Shown in pieces: positions 28,448 to 38,276 of a stretch of 64,000 nucleotides of DNA. Under the pieces are notes generated by a model. That model saw only the letters and a program-made list of their open reading frames with translations, did no database searches and was not told the DNA's origin. Numbering within the stretch: the first letter of the stretch is position 1; each line of letters opens with the position of its first letter. The position numbers and the translations under genes were made by a program. Origin of the DNA: JAAYJR01 sp964563975. Lineage in GTDB: Bacteria; Bacteroidota; Bacteroidia; Bacteroidales; Prolixibacteraceae. Where the stretch lies: NCBI GenBank assembly GCA_964563975.1, contig CAZLZJ010000003.1, positions 1-64,000 of the forward strand, written 5' to 3'.

Positions 28448-29713
28448 TCAACGATTTTGTTTTATCCCTTTAGCATCAACATATTTATAAAGTTTATCTG
28501 ATCTTCTGATCTTTTCATGAACAGAAACAGATATGCGTTCTCCTTTAAATCCTTCTTCAACACTCTCAAATTCAAATCGAATTTCATCAACTACAGTCTC
28601 AACCACGCCGGTTGTAGGCCCGTTAACAATAATGGTATCTCCTTTTTTTAAATTGCCCGTTTCCAATTTAAACTCAGCCACTCCTATATTAGAAAAATAG
28701 TTAGTGCACTTTCCCAGATATATTTTTCGCCTTGTTGCTTGTGAGCCATAATTTGCACTCCATTCGCCCAGACGTTGTCCAAGATAATATCCATTCCAAA
28801 ATCCTCTGTTAAAAACTGAAGCAAGCCTCTGATCCCAATTTTCTATTTTCTCTTTTGAGTAAGAGTTATCAAAATAGGCCTCCACAGCCTCTTTATAACA
28901 TTCAACAGTTGTTTTCACATACTCCGGTGAACGGGCACGCCCTTCTATCTTCAAAAGAGTTACTCCGGAGTCGAGTATCTTATTTAAAAAATGGATGGTT
29001 TTTAAATCTTTTGGAGACATAATATATTCATTGTCAATCTCCAGCTCAGCTCCTGTCTCCTTATCTGTTACTAAATAAGCTCTTCTGCATGTTTGCAGGC
29101 AAGCTCCACGGTTTGCCGGCGATGCCATTTCATGCAAACTTAAATAACACTTTCCGCTAATCGCCATACACAAAGCCCCATGTACAAACATTTCAAGCCT
29201 GACCAACTCCCCTGAAGGACCTAATATCTGCTGTTTGATTATCTCATTATGAATTTCATTTACCCTTCCAAGATTAATTTCACGTGCAAGAACCATAACA
29301 TCAGCAAATTGAGCATAAAACTTTACAGCTTCAAAATTGGTTATATTTACCTGTGTCGATATATGAACAGAAAGACCAACCGACCGTGCATATTGAATTA
29401 CCGATATATCAGCAGCAATAACAGCCGATATTCCGCACTCCTTGGCTGCATCCAAAATTTCATACACCTGTTTCAGCTCATTGTCAAAAATTTCAACATT
29501 CAGACTTAAATAAGTTCTAACCCCGTTATCTCCTGCAATCCGGCTAATCTTTTTCATATCATCCAACGAAAAATTGACAGATGAGCGTGACCGCATATTA
29601 AGATTCCCAACCCCAAAGTAAACAGATCCTGCGCCACTGCCAATAGCAGCCATAAGGGTTTCCATAGATCCAACAGGCGCCATTATTTCAACTTCCCTCC
29701 CGGTCATATTCAA
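28448..29713 (-). CDS. trhP: Peptidase U32 family protein, TrhP-like
   Basis: A 421-residue U32 family protein. Despite the family name, characterised members such as TrhP hydroxylate U34 of tRNA and RlhA modifies 23S rRNA. The TrhP-like order is clear: N-terminal APVGSMETLMAAIGSGAGSVYFG, STQVNITN, MFVHGALCMAISGKC, ACLQTCRRAY and DLKTIHFL...KIEGRARSPEYV. The four cysteines in the central blocks (CMAISGKC and CLQTC) would hold an iron-sulfur cluster. A C-terminal U32_C beta domain (LKKGDTIIVNGPTTG) is present. It starts 3 bp after the ABC permease gene, so it is cotranscribed with the exporter. Ribosome or tRNA modification is the most likely role; proteolysis is less likely. Confidence 0.8.
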   Translation of the reverse strand: MNMTGREVEIMAPVGSMETLMAAIGSGAGSVYFGVGNLNMRSRSSVNFSLDDMKKISRIAGDNGVRTYLSLNVEIFDNELKQVYEILDAAKECGISAVIAADISVIQYARSVGLSVHISTQVNITNFEAVKFYAQFADVMVLAREINLGRVNEIHNEIIKQQILGPSGELVRLEMFVHGALCMAISGKCYLSLHEMASPANRGACLQTCRRAYLVTDKETGAELEIDNEYIMSPKDLKTIHFLNKILDSGVTLLKIEGRARSPEYVKTTVECYKEAVEAYFDNSYSKEKIENWDQRLASVFNRGFWNGYYLGQRLGEWSANYGSQATRRKIYLGKCTNYFSNIGVAEFKLETGNLKKGDTIIVNGPTTGVVETVVDEIRFEFESVEEGFKGERISVSVHEKIRRSDKLYKYVDAKGIKQNR

Positions 29714-29716
29714 AAT

Positions 29717-30439
29717 TTATACAAATTTCTCCCTTTTTTGAAGATTATAAAGCCCATAAAGTATGGAAACTATTGATCCTACCCCCAAAAATATCCTGTT
29801 CTTGGTTACGATACCCTGCCAGATAATCTCATTAAAATTGCCCGGAAGCTGAAAAGGATTTAAAAAAACATTCCACTGTGTTCTTGCAAGACTATCCTGC
29901 ACCAATAGTAATGCCACACCAATAAGGATCATGATCACCGCCGTCCCGTTACCGCTTTTTATCACTGTAGAGAACATAAATGATAAAGAACCCATAAAAA
30001 TCACGGGATATAGTAACTGATATGCCATTTCGAGGACATCAACCCTGTACAATAAAAAAGAAGCAACATAAGCAAACAAAATAATGATCAAAAAAACAAG
30101 TATATAGATCAATAAAAGTCGTACAAGCCATACCTTATACCTGTAATTGGGAATGCCAAAAAGTATTTCCAGCATTCTTGAATCGTCATCACTCTGAATA
30201 CCAAAAACCGTAGGATAAAAGATTAAAAGAATTCCGGGAAAAATAAGCAGTGAATATACGGTTGATTCATTAAAAATTACATTATTCCATACCATTTGTA
30301 TGGCAAAAACCAGAAAGAATGCAAATGCAGCAAGCAGGAACCAAATAAACCTGCCTGAAAAGATGATCTTCATATTATACCTGATCATCTTCCACTTATT
30401 AAACAAGCTGTTTTTAATATTATTTTTACGATTCATCAT
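29717..30439 (-). CDS. ABC-2 type transporter permease
   Basis: A 240-residue inner-membrane protein with six hydrophobic helices, the size and layout of an ABC-2 permease. The cytosolic loop FGIQSDDDSRMLEILFGIPNYRYKVWLVRLL matches the coupling-helix region seen in Bacteroidota ABC-2 proteins. Its start overlaps the end of the RND-ABC fusion gene by 14 bp. The adjacent ABC domain at the C-terminus of that fusion is the natural candidate for its ATPase, which would tie the ABC part to a conventional ABC permease; this is inference from position. Confidence 0.82.
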   Translation of the reverse strand: MMNRKNNIKNSLFNKWKMIRYNMKIIFSGRFIWFLLAAFAFFLVFAIQMVWNNVIFNESTVYSLLIFPGILLIFYPTVFGIQSDDDSRMLEILFGIPNYRYKVWLVRLLLIYILVFLIIILFAYVASFLLYRVDVLEMAYQLLYPVIFMGSLSFMFSTVIKSGNGTAVIMILIGVALLLVQDSLARTQWNVFLNPFQLPGNFNEIIWQGIVTKNRIFLGVGSIVSILYGLYNLQKREKFV

Positions 30440-33400
30440 TTATTGGTTTTTTTACAAAATCCTTTAATAAACATAAATATGCATCTTCTAAATGCGGAGC
30501 CACACTCACAGCATTTTCCGAAGGTTTCTCCTTGGCTAATAACCTTATTTTAATATTATCCCCATCACGCATATGATGAATTATAAGCTGTTTATTTGAG
30601 AAATTGTCAAATTCTCTTGCCGGCAGGGTCATTTGCCAAACAAATCCCTCTCCCATTCTGACCATATCGGAAGGGGTTCCAAAGTATTTAAGATCACCCC
30701 TGTTAATGACTGCAACCTGGTTACACGAGCTTGAAATATCTTCAATAATATGTGTTGAAAATATGACCACCCTCTCCCTGCTTAGTTCAACAAGAAGATT
30801 ACGAAAGCGTATTCTTTCGCGCGGATCAAGCCCCGCGGTCGGTTCGTCAACTATAAGGATCCTTGGAAGGGTAAGAAGAATTTGTGCAATACCTATTCTT
30901 TGTTTCATTCCGCCCGAAAAAGATCCAATTTTGTCATCTCTCTTCTCCCACATACGCACACTTTTTAAAACATATTCAAGCCTTTTATTTCTGATCTTCC
31001 GATCTTTTATCCCCTTCAATATAGCTTGATAATCAAGAAATTCCAGTGCAGACATATTATCATAATAACCAAAAGCCTGAGGAAGGTATCCCATTAACCC
31101 CTGCAGTTCTTCACGATATTTTTGAGTATCCAAGCCGTTGATCCATATTTTCCCATAGCTCTGTTCAAGAATTCCACAGATAATTCTCATCATAGTTGAT
31201 TTCCCTGCACCATTTGGCCCCAACAGGCCAAACATACCGGTCTTTATTTCTAATGAAACACCATTCAATGCACGGAACGGCACCTTTCTTTTGCCAATAA
31301 CCGGGATTTGACGAACCATTGTAAAATACAACCTTCTAAAGCGGCTTAACCTGCCTTCTATGCGAGCTATATTCAATTTTTTATTATGAATATATTCGCC
31401 CGAAGTATAAATTACTAACAGGATCAACCATATTAATCCCACAAAGATTGCCATGCCGGTATTATCCCAGCGAATCAAAAAAATTACAGTAAATAACAGG
31501 GGAACTCCCCAAAATATAATTTTCTTAAAGGTCTCTTCAATCCTCAGTAACAGAGTATTTCCGGTAGAGCTATATCTGTTTTTTAAAAGAAATGAAACCG
31601 GGGTAAAGAGCAAAAATGTAAAAAAGTAGACAAAATGAGACATCACCCACACCCAGAAATCAACTTCAAGATAAAAAAAAGTAAAGTAAATTAAAAAAAC
31701 AAAAAGGGGAATTTGCCATATCAAGTCATAAAAATCATGTAATTTCTTATAATCCTTAAGTAACCCTGCCCTTTCCCTTATTTTTATTCCTGCATTCCAT
31801 TCCCTGACAAATCTGCTCTCTCTGTCATATACTTTGACAAGTTTACTGACCACAATCTTTATCGGCTCTTTTTCATCTATTACCTTTGAACTGGCCTGTT
31901 TCAAACTGGTCAGAACAAATGCTGTAACACCCGGTATTAATATAACAATAAGCATAAAGCTTAAAAGCTTCCATATAAATGTGTCCACTTCAAAATATAT
32001 GTACAATGCCGCAACTGCAAATACAATTATCTGCAAAGCTTTCAGCTGCCAGTTTAAAGATTTCAGCCAGTTAATTACATTCTCCATTCCAAAGTAGAGG
32101 GTTGGGATCATTATCAGTGTGAGAAGTGTGCTAAAACTCAAGCCGCCAATTACAGTTATGGCAAAAGGTGCTCCGATTGCACCCACATACTCGGATTTAC
32201 CAAGTGCCAACGGCATCATAGCTACAATTGTAGTAATGGAAGTAATCAGGATAGGCCTTACCCTGGACAGGCCTGCTGTGATTAGTGCCCTTGACTTCCG
32301 GTTACCTCTTTTCCGAAGAATATTGGTAAAATCAATAAGTATTATGCCATTATTAACAACAACACCAAGAAGAATTAAAAATCCGGTTAGTGTATTGGCA
32401 TTAAAAAGGCTGTTGCCTGTAAAAATAAGTGCAATAAACGATCCGATTGCTGCCAATGGAACAGAAAACATAAGTACAACAGGGGTGACAAGCGATTCAA
32501 AAACCGATGCCAATATCATCAATATCAATATAAATGCAGCTGCAATAAGAAAGTAGAACTCAGCAAACTGATCTTCTTCATGTATAACCTCTATTGCCAT
32601 GCCCGAAGGCATTTTATAACTGCCGACCACTTCATCAATCTCTAACCGGTATGCTTCAAGCAAACTTTTTGATTGCTCTGCTTCCGGAGCAAAACGGTAA
32701 AAAAGCTGGATCTGTTTCTCCTGATTCACCCTGTTAATGCTTGCCATTCCAAATGAGTAAACTACATCTGCAATATCCTGAAGTTCATATACTGCCCCCT
32801 GTCCATTATTAAGCTGAACCCGGCGAAGGTCATTCACATCTTTTTCTCTCTTTTCTTCTTCTTCGGTAAGTTTCTCTTTAATAAGAATACCATACTCTTC
32901 ATTTCCCTGTTTGAAATTTATACCGGTAGAAAATTCTCTGCTGAAAGAGCCCAATTCAGAAGAAATACTATTTAATGTCAATCCATATTCAGTAAGCAAA
33001 AACTGGTTGAAATAGAGGTGCAATTCAGGCCGCCTGCTGCCAATGCTGAGACTCACACTTCTGATTGACTCAAGATTTTCAACATAGTATCGCAAATCTT
33101 CGGCCACTCCCCTCATTATGTCAAAATCTTCTCCTTTAATAACAATCCTTTCACGGTTAGTGCCTATACCTAAAAAGCGACTGAAATTTTCTATGCCGGA
33201 AGCTCCCCCGCTGCTACCTCTGAACCTGCTGCTTGATGCAGAGGCAGTCAAACTCACCTCTGCCCTGGCAATATTTTGTATTAACCCTTCAGCCTGTGAT
33301 TTGATCTCTGCAATAGTACGATCATTTATCTTTTTATAATCTTCCTGAAGAATAACGGTAATAATAGCCTCTTCAGCCTGAATATTGGAGATCACGTCTT

Positions 33401-35162
33401 CTCTCTCTTCAATCTCCTCAAGCCGGCTTTCAATCTCCGCCACTACCAAATCGGTAGCCTCAAGGGTTGATCCGGTGCGCATCGTTACATATATTGAAAA
33501 CCGCGTTTCTTCAACTTCTTCAAGAGTATTAACATTTATGGCCAGAACAATAAATATTGTAATAAAAAAGAGAACAACAGCACCTACGGTGGTTGCTGCC
33601 GGTGCCCTCATACTTGATTTAAGCAGCAACACATAAATCTGTATAACTCTATTATTTGTAGTGACTTTTTCATAAAAAATATTATGAGAAGATTTTCCTT
33701 TTAAAAGAAGATGAGCCAACACCGGGATTAAAAGAAGGGCTACAAACAGAGAAACAGTAAGTGTTGAAATTATAGAAATCCCTACATGATTTCCCAATAG
33801 CTTAATCATATATTCTGATGAGAAGAGAAAAGGAAAAAAAACGGTAATTGTAGTTAGTGTAGAGGCAACAATCGATCTCCACACTTCAGTGGTGCCCTGT
33901 GTAACCGCTATATCGGGATCAAACCGTTTACCCGAAAGCCTGTAAATATTTTCCAATACTACAACACTGTTATCCAGCAACATGCCAATTGCCAACACAA
34001 GCCCAACCAATGTGAGGCTATTTATGGAAACATTAAATGCATAAAAAAGATTAAATGCTGTAAATACCGACACAGGGATTGCCAATGCAATAATTGAAAC
34101 AATTTTTAAATTTTTAAGGAATATCCACAAAACAAAAATTGCAAGTAATCCCCCTACCAGAGCCAAATCCATTATCTGATCGATATTTTTTTCCATTGTC
34201 TCGGCCAGATTGGTCTGCACTACCATTTCAATTTCATTGGCGGCAAGCTTGGCATTGAGGGCTATAATCCTTTCATCCACCTTTTTTGAAAGCTCGATAA
34301 GATTTGCCTGAGAGTCGCTTACCAACATTAACGAAACAGCATCCATTCCGTTTACACGGCTGATACTTTCCTCCTCCTTAACTCCAAAATATACATCAGC
34401 AATATCTTTTAAATAAACAGGCCCCTCAGCCACAACAATATTTTCTATGTCGGTTACCTCGTTATATTCTGCAGTAACATGAACAAAAAACTGTTTCCGG
34501 CTCTCCCTTAAATATCCTGCAAATGTACGATTTGCCGAATTGGAAGAGATAGCGCTTCTTATCTGTGCAGGTGTAATACCATATGCGTCGCACACTGCCT
34601 TATCATAAGTAATCTCTATCGACCGCTCTTTGCCCCCAAACACAGTAACAGAAGCAATACCATCAATATTTTCCAATTCTGATAATATCTCCTGGTCAAC
34701 TATATTTCTTAATCTGTCGGTTCCTCCGCTTCCCCTAACCTGTATCTCCATGAACTGTTTGCTGAGATTTTGAATATCCACCCTATTTACCGACACCCTG
34801 AAATTATCATCCAATTTTTCAGCTGCCTGATTTATTCGTTCCTGTAACTTAAGAAATGTATATTTAAAATTGACATTCTGATTAAAATTGACCTGAATTG
34901 AAGCATTCCGATTACTAAGTGTTGTTTCAATACTTTCAATACCCTCCATAGCTCCAATGGCCCCTTCTATAGGAATAACAGCCTGATTCTCCATATAATA
35001 AGGGTCAACCTCCATTGTAGAGCTTATCTGAACATAAAGCATCGGAAGCTCTGCATTGGGCATTAACTCAACAGGCAGTTGTTTATAGGAAACATATCCC
35101 AAAAGGGTTAGCCCTATAAACAGCATTGCAATGAATATTTTTCTATTTATAATAAATTTCAT
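30426..35162 (-). CDS. RND efflux permease fused to a six-helix region and an ABC ATPase
   Basis: One uninterrupted frame of 1578 residues. Residues 1 to about 1030 are a complete RND (AcrB/HAE-type) transporter: N-terminal FIINRKIFIAMLFIGLTLLG, proton-relay helix GMLLDNSVVVLEN with D397, and the C-terminal half with VVVNNGIILIDFTN. Residues about 1035-1285 add roughly six hydrophobic helices separated by basic loops. Residues 1291-1578 form an ABC ATPase with Walker A GPNGAGKST (1315-1323), signature SGGMKQ (1416-1421), Walker B ILIVDEP (1435-1441) and H-loop His1471. Start overlaps the preceding RND gene by 4 bp (ATGA); the next permease gene overlaps its end by 14 bp. An even number of added helices keeps the ATPase cytosolic. 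I know of no standard family with this order. Confidence 0.9.
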   Translation of the reverse strand: MKFIINRKIFIAMLFIGLTLLGYVSYKQLPVELMPNAELPMLYVQISSTMEVDPYYMENQAVIPIEGAIGAMEGIESIETTLSNRNASIQVNFNQNVNFKYTFLKLQERINQAAEKLDDNFRVSVNRVDIQNLSKQFMEIQVRGSGGTDRLRNIVDQEILSELENIDGIASVTVFGGKERSIEITYDKAVCDAYGITPAQIRSAISSNSANRTFAGYLRESRKQFFVHVTAEYNEVTDIENIVVAEGPVYLKDIADVYFGVKEEESISRVNGMDAVSLMLVSDSQANLIELSKKVDERIIALNAKLAANEIEMVVQTNLAETMEKNIDQIMDLALVGGLLAIFVLWIFLKNLKIVSIIALAIPVSVFTAFNLFYAFNVSINSLTLVGLVLAIGMLLDNSVVVLENIYRLSGKRFDPDIAVTQGTTEVWRSIVASTLTTITVFFPFLFSSEYMIKLLGNHVGISIISTLTVSLFVALLLIPVLAHLLLKGKSSHNIFYEKVTTNNRVIQIYVLLLKSSMRAPAATTVGAVVLFFITIFIVLAINVNTLEEVEETRFSIYVTMRTGSTLEATDLVVAEIESRLEEIEEREDVISNIQAEEAIITVILQEDYKKINDRTIAEIKSQAEGLIQNIARAEVSLTASASSSRFRGSSGGASGIENFSRFLGIGTNRERIVIKGEDFDIMRGVAEDLRYYVENLESIRSVSLSIGSRRPELHLYFNQFLLTEYGLTLNSISSELGSFSREFSTGINFKQGNEEYGILIKEKLTEEEEKREKDVNDLRRVQLNNGQGAVYELQDIADVVYSFGMASINRVNQEKQIQLFYRFAPEAEQSKSLLEAYRLEIDEVVGSYKMPSGMAIEVIHEEDQFAEFYFLIAAAFILILMILASVFESLVTPVVLMFSVPLAAIGSFIALIFTGNSLFNANTLTGFLILLGVVVNNGIILIDFTNILRKRGNRKSRALITAGLSRVRPILITSITTIVAMMPLALGKSEYVGAIGAPFAITVIGGLSFSTLLTLIMIPTLYFGMENVINWLKSLNWQLKALQIIVFAVAALYIYFEVDTFIWKLLSFMLIVILIPGVTAFVLTSLKQASSKVIDEKEPIKIVVSKLVKVYDRESRFVREWNAGIKIRERAGLLKDYKKLHDFYDLIWQIPLFVFLIYFTFFYLEVDFWVWVMSHFVYFFTFLLFTPVSFLLKNRYSSTGNTLLLRIEETFKKIIFWGVPLLFTVIFLIRWDNTGMAIFVGLIWLILLVIYTSGEYIHNKKLNIARIEGRLSRFRRLYFTMVRQIPVIGKRKVPFRALNGVSLEIKTGMFGLLGPNGAGKSTMMRIICGILEQSYGKIWINGLDTQKYREELQGLMGYLPQAFGYYDNMSALEFLDYQAILKGIKDRKIRNKRLEYVLKSVRMWEKRDDKIGSFSGGMKQRIGIAQILLTLPRILIVDEPTAGLDPRERIRFRNLLVELSRERVVIFSTHIIEDISSSCNQVAVINRGDLKYFGTPSDMVRMGEGFVWQMTLPAREFDNFSNKQLIIHHMRDGDNIKIRLLAKEKPSENAVSVAPHLEDAYLCLLKDFVKKPINDES

Positions 35163-38100
35163 TCCTTAACAACACCTTTAATCCTGTCTAATATATCATA
35201 TGCACAGGGAATTACAATTAAAGTCAATATTGTCGAAGTAATCAATCCCCCGATCACGGCCAACGCCATCGGAGACCTTAATGATGCGCTCTCTCCAAAT
35301 CCAAATGTGAGCGGAAGGAGAGCAAGTATGGTTGTCAGGCTGGTCATTATTATTGGCCTTATACGTTGCTGCCCGGCTTGTGCAATAGCTTCCCCCCTTT
35401 CCATTCCATCTCTGATCAGCTGATTAATCCTGTCGACTAAAATGATAGAGTTGTTTACTGCAATACCTGCAAGCATAATTACCCCAATAAGAGCCATTAT
35501 ATTAAAGGTTTTGCCGGTAATTAAAAAAATCAATATACTCCCTACCACCGCCATAGGAATTGTAAGCAAAATTGTGAAAGGATGTATCAGTGACTCAAAC
35601 TGCGAAGCCATAACCATATAGACCAAAATGACAGAAAGCAGCAGTGCAAAAGTCAGACTCCTGACAGACTCCTCTCTTTTTTCTTCTTCTCCTGTTACCT
35701 TTATCCTATAGTTGTCAGGCAGAGCAATTGAAGAGGTTTTTTGTCTGATCTCCTGGGCCGCCCGGTCAAGGGGAAGACCCTTTTCCATCTGGGCAGTTAC
35801 CCTGCCGATGCGGTTTTGATCATTTCTCAAAATCTCTTTTGGCGCATATCCAAAAGAGATATCTGCAATCTCACTGAGTCTGAATTTTTGGTTACCTGAA
35901 TTTATAATAATATCATAAATATCATTCAGCGACTTTTCAGGTACTTTAATGGTTATGTCGCGCATCTCACCCTCTTTCTCAAACTGCCCGGCATTCTTGC
36001 CTTCAAGCTGTTCCTGCAGCTGAGAAATTACATTATTAATATTAAGATTATAAAGACCTGCTTTTATGCGATCAATATGTATTTCCACTTCAGGGGCCCC
36101 TTCCTCGATCGAAGTACGAATATTAAATATACCATCAACCTCCGACATTTTTTCCATCACCTGATCTAATATTTTTTCAATCTCACTGAACTCCTCTCCT
36201 TTAACTTCAACAACTAATGGAGCCTCTTCTGTTCCCAATATTGATTTCAAGGCACTCTGCTCATCAGAAAAGCTCACTTCCAGACCATCTATATTTTCTA
36301 TCTGACTGTTAATATCTGCAATAACCCGGTCGGCTGTTGCTGTTGATTCATCTTTTAATATTACCCTGATCTGTGCCGTATTTTCTCCTTCAAACAGGGC
36401 TTTTACATCTCCGGCAATACTGGTTGAAGGGCCTGAATGTGAATATATCCTGTCAAGATCCCCGCCTAAATATTCAATAATGACAGCTTCAATATTTTTT
36501 ACTGTTCCTTCGGTACGTTCGAGGGTTGTGCCTTCATCAAGTTTTATATTCATAGTAAACTCACGTGAATCTGTTTTAGGCATAAACTCTGTGCCTATAA
36601 TGGGGACTAACATAAATGAACCGGTAACTAAAAGCACAGTTAATATTAGTACCGGCCATTTGTATTTCAACAGGTTTTTAAGGAATCTCCCATATCTCCC
36701 CATTGTTAACATACTTCTTTTAACAGGTGATTGTTTATTTTTATATATTGAATTATACAGGGCAGGAATTACAAAAATTGCAACAAATAGTGATGAAACA
36801 AGAGAAAAAGCCACTGTCCATGCCTGATCTTTAAACAGCTCTCCGGAAGCTCCATGAAGGTATACGATTGGTAGAAAAACCACGATCGTTGTAATAGTTG
36901 AAGCGGTAATTGCACCTCCCACCTCAGCAGTTCCGTTTATTGCTGCATCTCCGGCTGACATTCCATTTTCATGATTCCTGAAAATATTTTCAAGTACCAC
37001 TATTGCATTATCCACCAACATTCCGGCTCCCAAGGCCAGCCCGCCCAATGTCATGATATTAATAGAGAGGTTGTTGAAATACATCAGGTTAAAAGTTGCA
37101 ATAATAGAAATTGGTATTGCAATGCTGACAATCAATGTAGTTCCAAAGCGACGCAAAAAAAGATATAATACAAAAACTGCAAGAAGAATACCCAGTAATG
37201 CAGTATTTTGCACCTCTCCTATTGCAGAACTTATAAATTTACCCTGATTCGTAACCTGATGAAGAGTATAACCGGGAAGTGCTTTTTCAATATTAACCAA
37301 AGCATCTTTAATCTGGTTAACTGCCGTAACGGTATTAAATTTTGTCTCTTTATAGATTGCAAGCCCAACACAACGCTCCCCGTTATAATGAACAATATTA
37401 GCCGGTTTTTTATTTCCCAGGGAGACCGTAGCCACGTCTCTTAAAAACACGGGAGCTCTTTCGGCGGATGTCTCACCCGGGTTCTCTGTCTTAACGCTCT
37501 TATATCCTACGATCAGATTTTCAAAATCTTCGACACTGTTAAGAAGCTTGATACCTTTTACAATATACTGACGCCCCAGTTCACTTACTCTTCCCCCCGT
37601 AACGCTTCTGTTAAAATTTTGAATCCTAGAACTCACTTCATCCAACGTCAGCCCTTGTGCATCAAGCCGGTAAAAATCGGTATTTATGATCACTTCACTC
37701 TCTTCCTGTCCTGATAATTCAACCTCTGCAACACCCTCAAGCCGCACCAATTCATTACGGATATAGTTATCTGCCGCCTTTCTGATCTCATTCATATCGG
37801 TAATTTCATTATGCTTGACAGCAATAAGCATCACCGGCGATATATTCGGATCATGCTGAGTAATTTTCAAATCATCAATATCTGAATTTTGTGTCAGCGA
37901 ATTCAAGGCTTTCTGAAGGTCCAGGAAAGCTTCATCCATATCTTTTTTCCAGGAATATTCAACAGTAATCTGCGAAGTTCCCACCCTTGTGATGGAAGTA
38001 ACGCGCATCACATCAGATTGCCGTATTGCAACTGCTTCAATATTCTCCACGAACTGCTTTTCCATCTCTTCCGGCGGCCTCTCTCCCGATTTTATCTCCA

Positions 38101-38242
38101 CAAAAATGCGTGGTGAATTCAGATCAGGAAAAAGATCAACTCCCAGCTTATCAAATGATATATACCCAAGTAGCAGAAGCCCCAGAACTATCATCATTAT
38201 AGTTACAGGGTAACTGACAGAAAACCGCGTTAATTTTTTCAT
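35159..38242 (-). CDS. RND family efflux permease
   Basis: A 1027-residue inner-membrane, proton-driven exporter subunit with the usual 12-helix RND plan and two large periplasmic loops. The N-terminus is FSVSYPVTIMMIVLGLLLLG; the proton-relay helix is GAGMLVDNAIVVLENIFR, with D411 followed by Asn rather than a second Asp. The C-terminal half has GIAVNNSIILVDRINQL and TSLTTILALLPLTFG. It is followed with a 4-bp overlap by a second RND protein, so a heteromeric pump like MdtBC is likely, served by the single adaptor and TolC channel encoded upstream. Substrate class is unknown. Confidence 0.95.
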   Translation of the reverse strand: MKKLTRFSVSYPVTIMMIVLGLLLLGYISFDKLGVDLFPDLNSPRIFVEIKSGERPPEEMEKQFVENIEAVAIRQSDVMRVTSITRVGTSQITVEYSWKKDMDEAFLDLQKALNSLTQNSDIDDLKITQHDPNISPVMLIAVKHNEITDMNEIRKAADNYIRNELVRLEGVAEVELSGQEESEVIINTDFYRLDAQGLTLDEVSSRIQNFNRSVTGGRVSELGRQYIVKGIKLLNSVEDFENLIVGYKSVKTENPGETSAERAPVFLRDVATVSLGNKKPANIVHYNGERCVGLAIYKETKFNTVTAVNQIKDALVNIEKALPGYTLHQVTNQGKFISSAIGEVQNTALLGILLAVFVLYLFLRRFGTTLIVSIAIPISIIATFNLMYFNNLSINIMTLGGLALGAGMLVDNAIVVLENIFRNHENGMSAGDAAINGTAEVGGAITASTITTIVVFLPIVYLHGASGELFKDQAWTVAFSLVSSLFVAIFVIPALYNSIYKNKQSPVKRSMLTMGRYGRFLKNLLKYKWPVLILTVLLVTGSFMLVPIIGTEFMPKTDSREFTMNIKLDEGTTLERTEGTVKNIEAVIIEYLGGDLDRIYSHSGPSTSIAGDVKALFEGENTAQIRVILKDESTATADRVIADINSQIENIDGLEVSFSDEQSALKSILGTEEAPLVVEVKGEEFSEIEKILDQVMEKMSEVDGIFNIRTSIEEGAPEVEIHIDRIKAGLYNLNINNVISQLQEQLEGKNAGQFEKEGEMRDITIKVPEKSLNDIYDIIINSGNQKFRLSEIADISFGYAPKEILRNDQNRIGRVTAQMEKGLPLDRAAQEIRQKTSSIALPDNYRIKVTGEEEKREESVRSLTFALLLSVILVYMVMASQFESLIHPFTILLTIPMAVVGSILIFLITGKTFNIMALIGVIMLAGIAVNNSIILVDRINQLIRDGMERGEAIAQAGQQRIRPIIMTSLTTILALLPLTFGFGESASLRSPMALAVIGGLITSTILTLIVIPCAYDILDRIKGVVKE

Positions 38243-38276
38243 TTTCTATTAACTCTAATTATTAGCCGGCAATACT

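Noticed and set aside
32119..32556. 145-residue frame antisense to the RND-ABC fusion
   Set aside because: It overlaps the strongly conserved second RND half; repetitive Ile/Asn composition is typical of an antisense frame.
30426..35162. Possibility that the fusion is two genes joined by a sequence error
   Set aside because: The linker has consistent membrane-helix periodicity, correct topology and no stop, and no separate start is needed; kept as a fusion, though read coverage should be checked.
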